Position numbers and translations under genes: made by a program
Shown: piece by piece, positions 33,474-34,307 of the stretch
Position numbering within the stretch: position 1 is the stretch's first letter
Layout of the letters: every line of letters starts with the position of its first letter
Notes under the pieces: model-generated
Databases searched by the model: none
Told to the model about the DNA's origin: nothing
The model's input: the letters and a program-made list of their open reading frames with translations, nothing else
Assembly (NCBI GenBank): GCA_947253135.1
Contig: CAMXYS010000004.1
Coordinates: 1-34,307, forward strand
Source of the DNA: an uncultured Clostridia bacterium
Lineage (GTDB): Bacteria; Bacillota; Clostridia; Saccharofermentanales; Fastidiosipilaceae
Direction of reading: 5' to 3'
Length of the DNA stretch: 34,307 nt

Positions 33474-33572
33474 GTCAAAAATTTAGCAAGCAAAAGGCAA
33501 ACACCGGATCCTATTCGTCCGACAAAAGAAGACAATTGGCAGACTTTCTCTAGCAGACTTTATGGGACAGAC

Positions 33573-33636
33573 CCTACTAGCGCAGTCCCTCCGGTCTGCC
33601 GGGACTCAGTCCGGATCTTAATGAACTGAGAGTAGG
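33573..33636 (-). promoter_or_regulatory. Possible three-way-junction RNA in the adhesin leader
   Basis: CCTACT (33636-33631 read on the minus strand) pairs with AGTAGG (33578-33573), enclosing CTCAGT/ACTGAG and TCCC/GGGA helices that abut without a gap. This would make a compact multi-helix leader element upstream of the attenuator hairpin at 33451-33473. It matches no riboswitch class I can name. Confidence 0.4.
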
Positions 33637-33662
33637 CTGAGAAAAGTAAAGACCCCCGTCAC

Positions 33663-33724
33663 AATAAAACTGCACCGCCTAAATTTGTGCTTCTTTTCTA
33701 AGTCCAAATTCAGGGGTGCAGTTC
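33663..33724 (-). terminator. Intrinsic terminator of cysK
   Basis: AACTGCACC pairs perfectly with GGTGCAGTT (9 bp), with an inner AAATTTG-type pairing, followed on the minus strand by TTATTG. It lies about 125 nt after the cysK stop. Confidence 0.65.
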
Positions 33725-33849
33725 AAATACCGCAAGAAACTTCTGGCGAAGTCTAAATTTATGCTACTTTGAGCAAAAGACCGGGCTCAAGTTGCTGCAG
33801 CCTCTTTTGGTCAACTCAGGCAAGACCGACCCGCCCGCTTGACCATTCC

Positions 33850-34307
33850 TTAGGCCTCCTCAAATAGGGCTGTGGAGAGATAGCGCTCTCCCGTGTCCGG
33901 CAAAATAGCAACAATCGTCTTGCCGGAAAATTCCGGCCGCCGAGCCAAATCGATTGCGGCATAAAGGGCTGCGCCGGAAGAAATACCTACCAAGATCCCC
34001 TCCGTCCGGCTAATTTCACGGGCATACTCCAAGGCCGCTTCATCCGGCACCTTAATAATTTCATCACAGACTGACCGGTCCCAGGTAGCCGGTACAAAAC
34101 CGGCTCCGATACCTTGGATCTTATGCGGCCCACTAGCCCCCCCGGACAAAACCGGTGAGCCCTCCGGCTCGACTGCCACCACATGGACATCTGCCTTTTG
34201 CTGCTTTAAGTAGCGGCCGGTACCGGTCATGGTACCCCCGGTGCCGACGCCGGACACCAGACCAGCCACTGTTCCGCCGGTTGCCGCCCAAATCTCCGGT
34301 CCTGTGG
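33850..34307 (-). CDS. cysK: Cysteine synthase A, C-terminal part (runs off the window)
   Basis: Open from the window edge, beginning TGPEIWAATGGTVAGLVSGV, then GTGGTMTGTGRYLK (PLP phosphate-binding loop), VVAVEPEGSPVLSGG, HKIQGIGAGFVP, VGISSGAALYAA and ending VAILPDTGERYLSTALFEEA. This is the C-terminal ~150 residues of O-acetylserine sulfhydrylase, which makes cysteine from O-acetylserine and sulfide with pyridoxal phosphate. The catalytic Lys is outside the window. All visible family motifs are intact. A hairpin terminator follows. Confidence 0.93.
   Translation of the reverse strand, partial: TGPEIWAATGGTVAGLVSGVGTGGTMTGTGRYLKQQKADVHVVAVEPEGSPVLSGGASGPHKIQGIGAGFVPATWDRSVCDEIIKVPDEAALEYAREISRTEGILVGISSGAALYAAIDLARRPEFSGKTIVAILPDTGERYLSTALFEEA

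Noticed and set aside
1..34307. CRISPR arrays, prophage or complete insertion sequences
   Set aside because: No regularly spaced repeats, no integrase or transposase genes and no att-like duplication of the tRNA-Arg 3' end were seen.

Overview
The window looks like a chromosomal segment of a low-to-mid G+C Bacillota (Clostridia, probably an Oscillospirales/Ruminococcaceae-type organism). Evidence for this is the LPXTG cell-wall adhesin, a B. subtilis-style PhoP-box upstream of pstS, purine-rich Shine-Dalgarno sites, Clostridia-typical families (DUF3783, DUF3791, DUF3990, EF-G-like paralogue, zinc-ribbon membrane proteins) and no outer-membrane genes. The genus is not determined. Most of the window is ordinary core genome; the unusual content lies in the gene-free gaps and in several enzymes with altered active sites.

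Layout. 1-2019 (minus): sbcD-like nuclease followed by the N-terminus of its SbcC/YhaN-like ATPase partner. 2107-3117 (minus): zinc-ribbon/SH3b membrane protein. 3244-4804 (plus): a cytidylate-kinase-like protein with an extra nuclease-like C-terminal domain, then an HPRT-like protein that lacks the usual catalytic Asp. 4889-5773 (minus): no credible ORF, but a consensus promoter, a helix joining the two ends, a T7 run and a back-up terminator, i.e. a candidate large structured RNA of about 0.8 kb. 5869-14031 (minus): DUF3783 protein and the phosphate operon pstS-pstC-pstA-pstB-phoU-phoP-phoR, headed by an 11-bp-periodic Pho box. 14065-14360: candidate small structured RNA(s). 14611-16212: small membrane proteins and a DUF3791-DUF3990-DUF3791 cassette whose DUF3990 gene has lost its N-terminal half. 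16290-18226: GT2 glycosyltransferase convergent with a PHP-domain phosphoesterase. 18394-20457: EF-G-like GTPase. 20795-21271: membrane zinc-ribbon protein. 21333-21404: tRNA-Arg(CCG). 21523-24898: M18 aminopeptidase, tRNA-dihydrouridine synthase, DeoR-family regulator. 25081-27114: NAD+ synthetase with an apparently dead glutaminase domain. 27246-28924 (minus): membrane zinc-ribbon protein and a left-handed beta-helix protein. 29069-33388 (minus): 1439-residue thioester/SpaA-repeat LPXTG adhesin with a structured leader. 33850-34307 (minus): C-terminal part of cysteine synthase.

Working together: the pst/pho block is a complete phosphate uptake and sensing unit (binding protein, two permeases, ATPase, PhoU, two-component pair) with a PhoP-type operator for autoregulation. 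SbcC/SbcD form a DNA-end-processing pair. The most interesting candidates are the large RNA at 4925-5738, the kinase-nuclease/HPRT-like pair beside it, the triad-less NadE, and the decayed DUF3990 cassette. All functional assignments are from sequence reading alone; no searches or folding programs were run.
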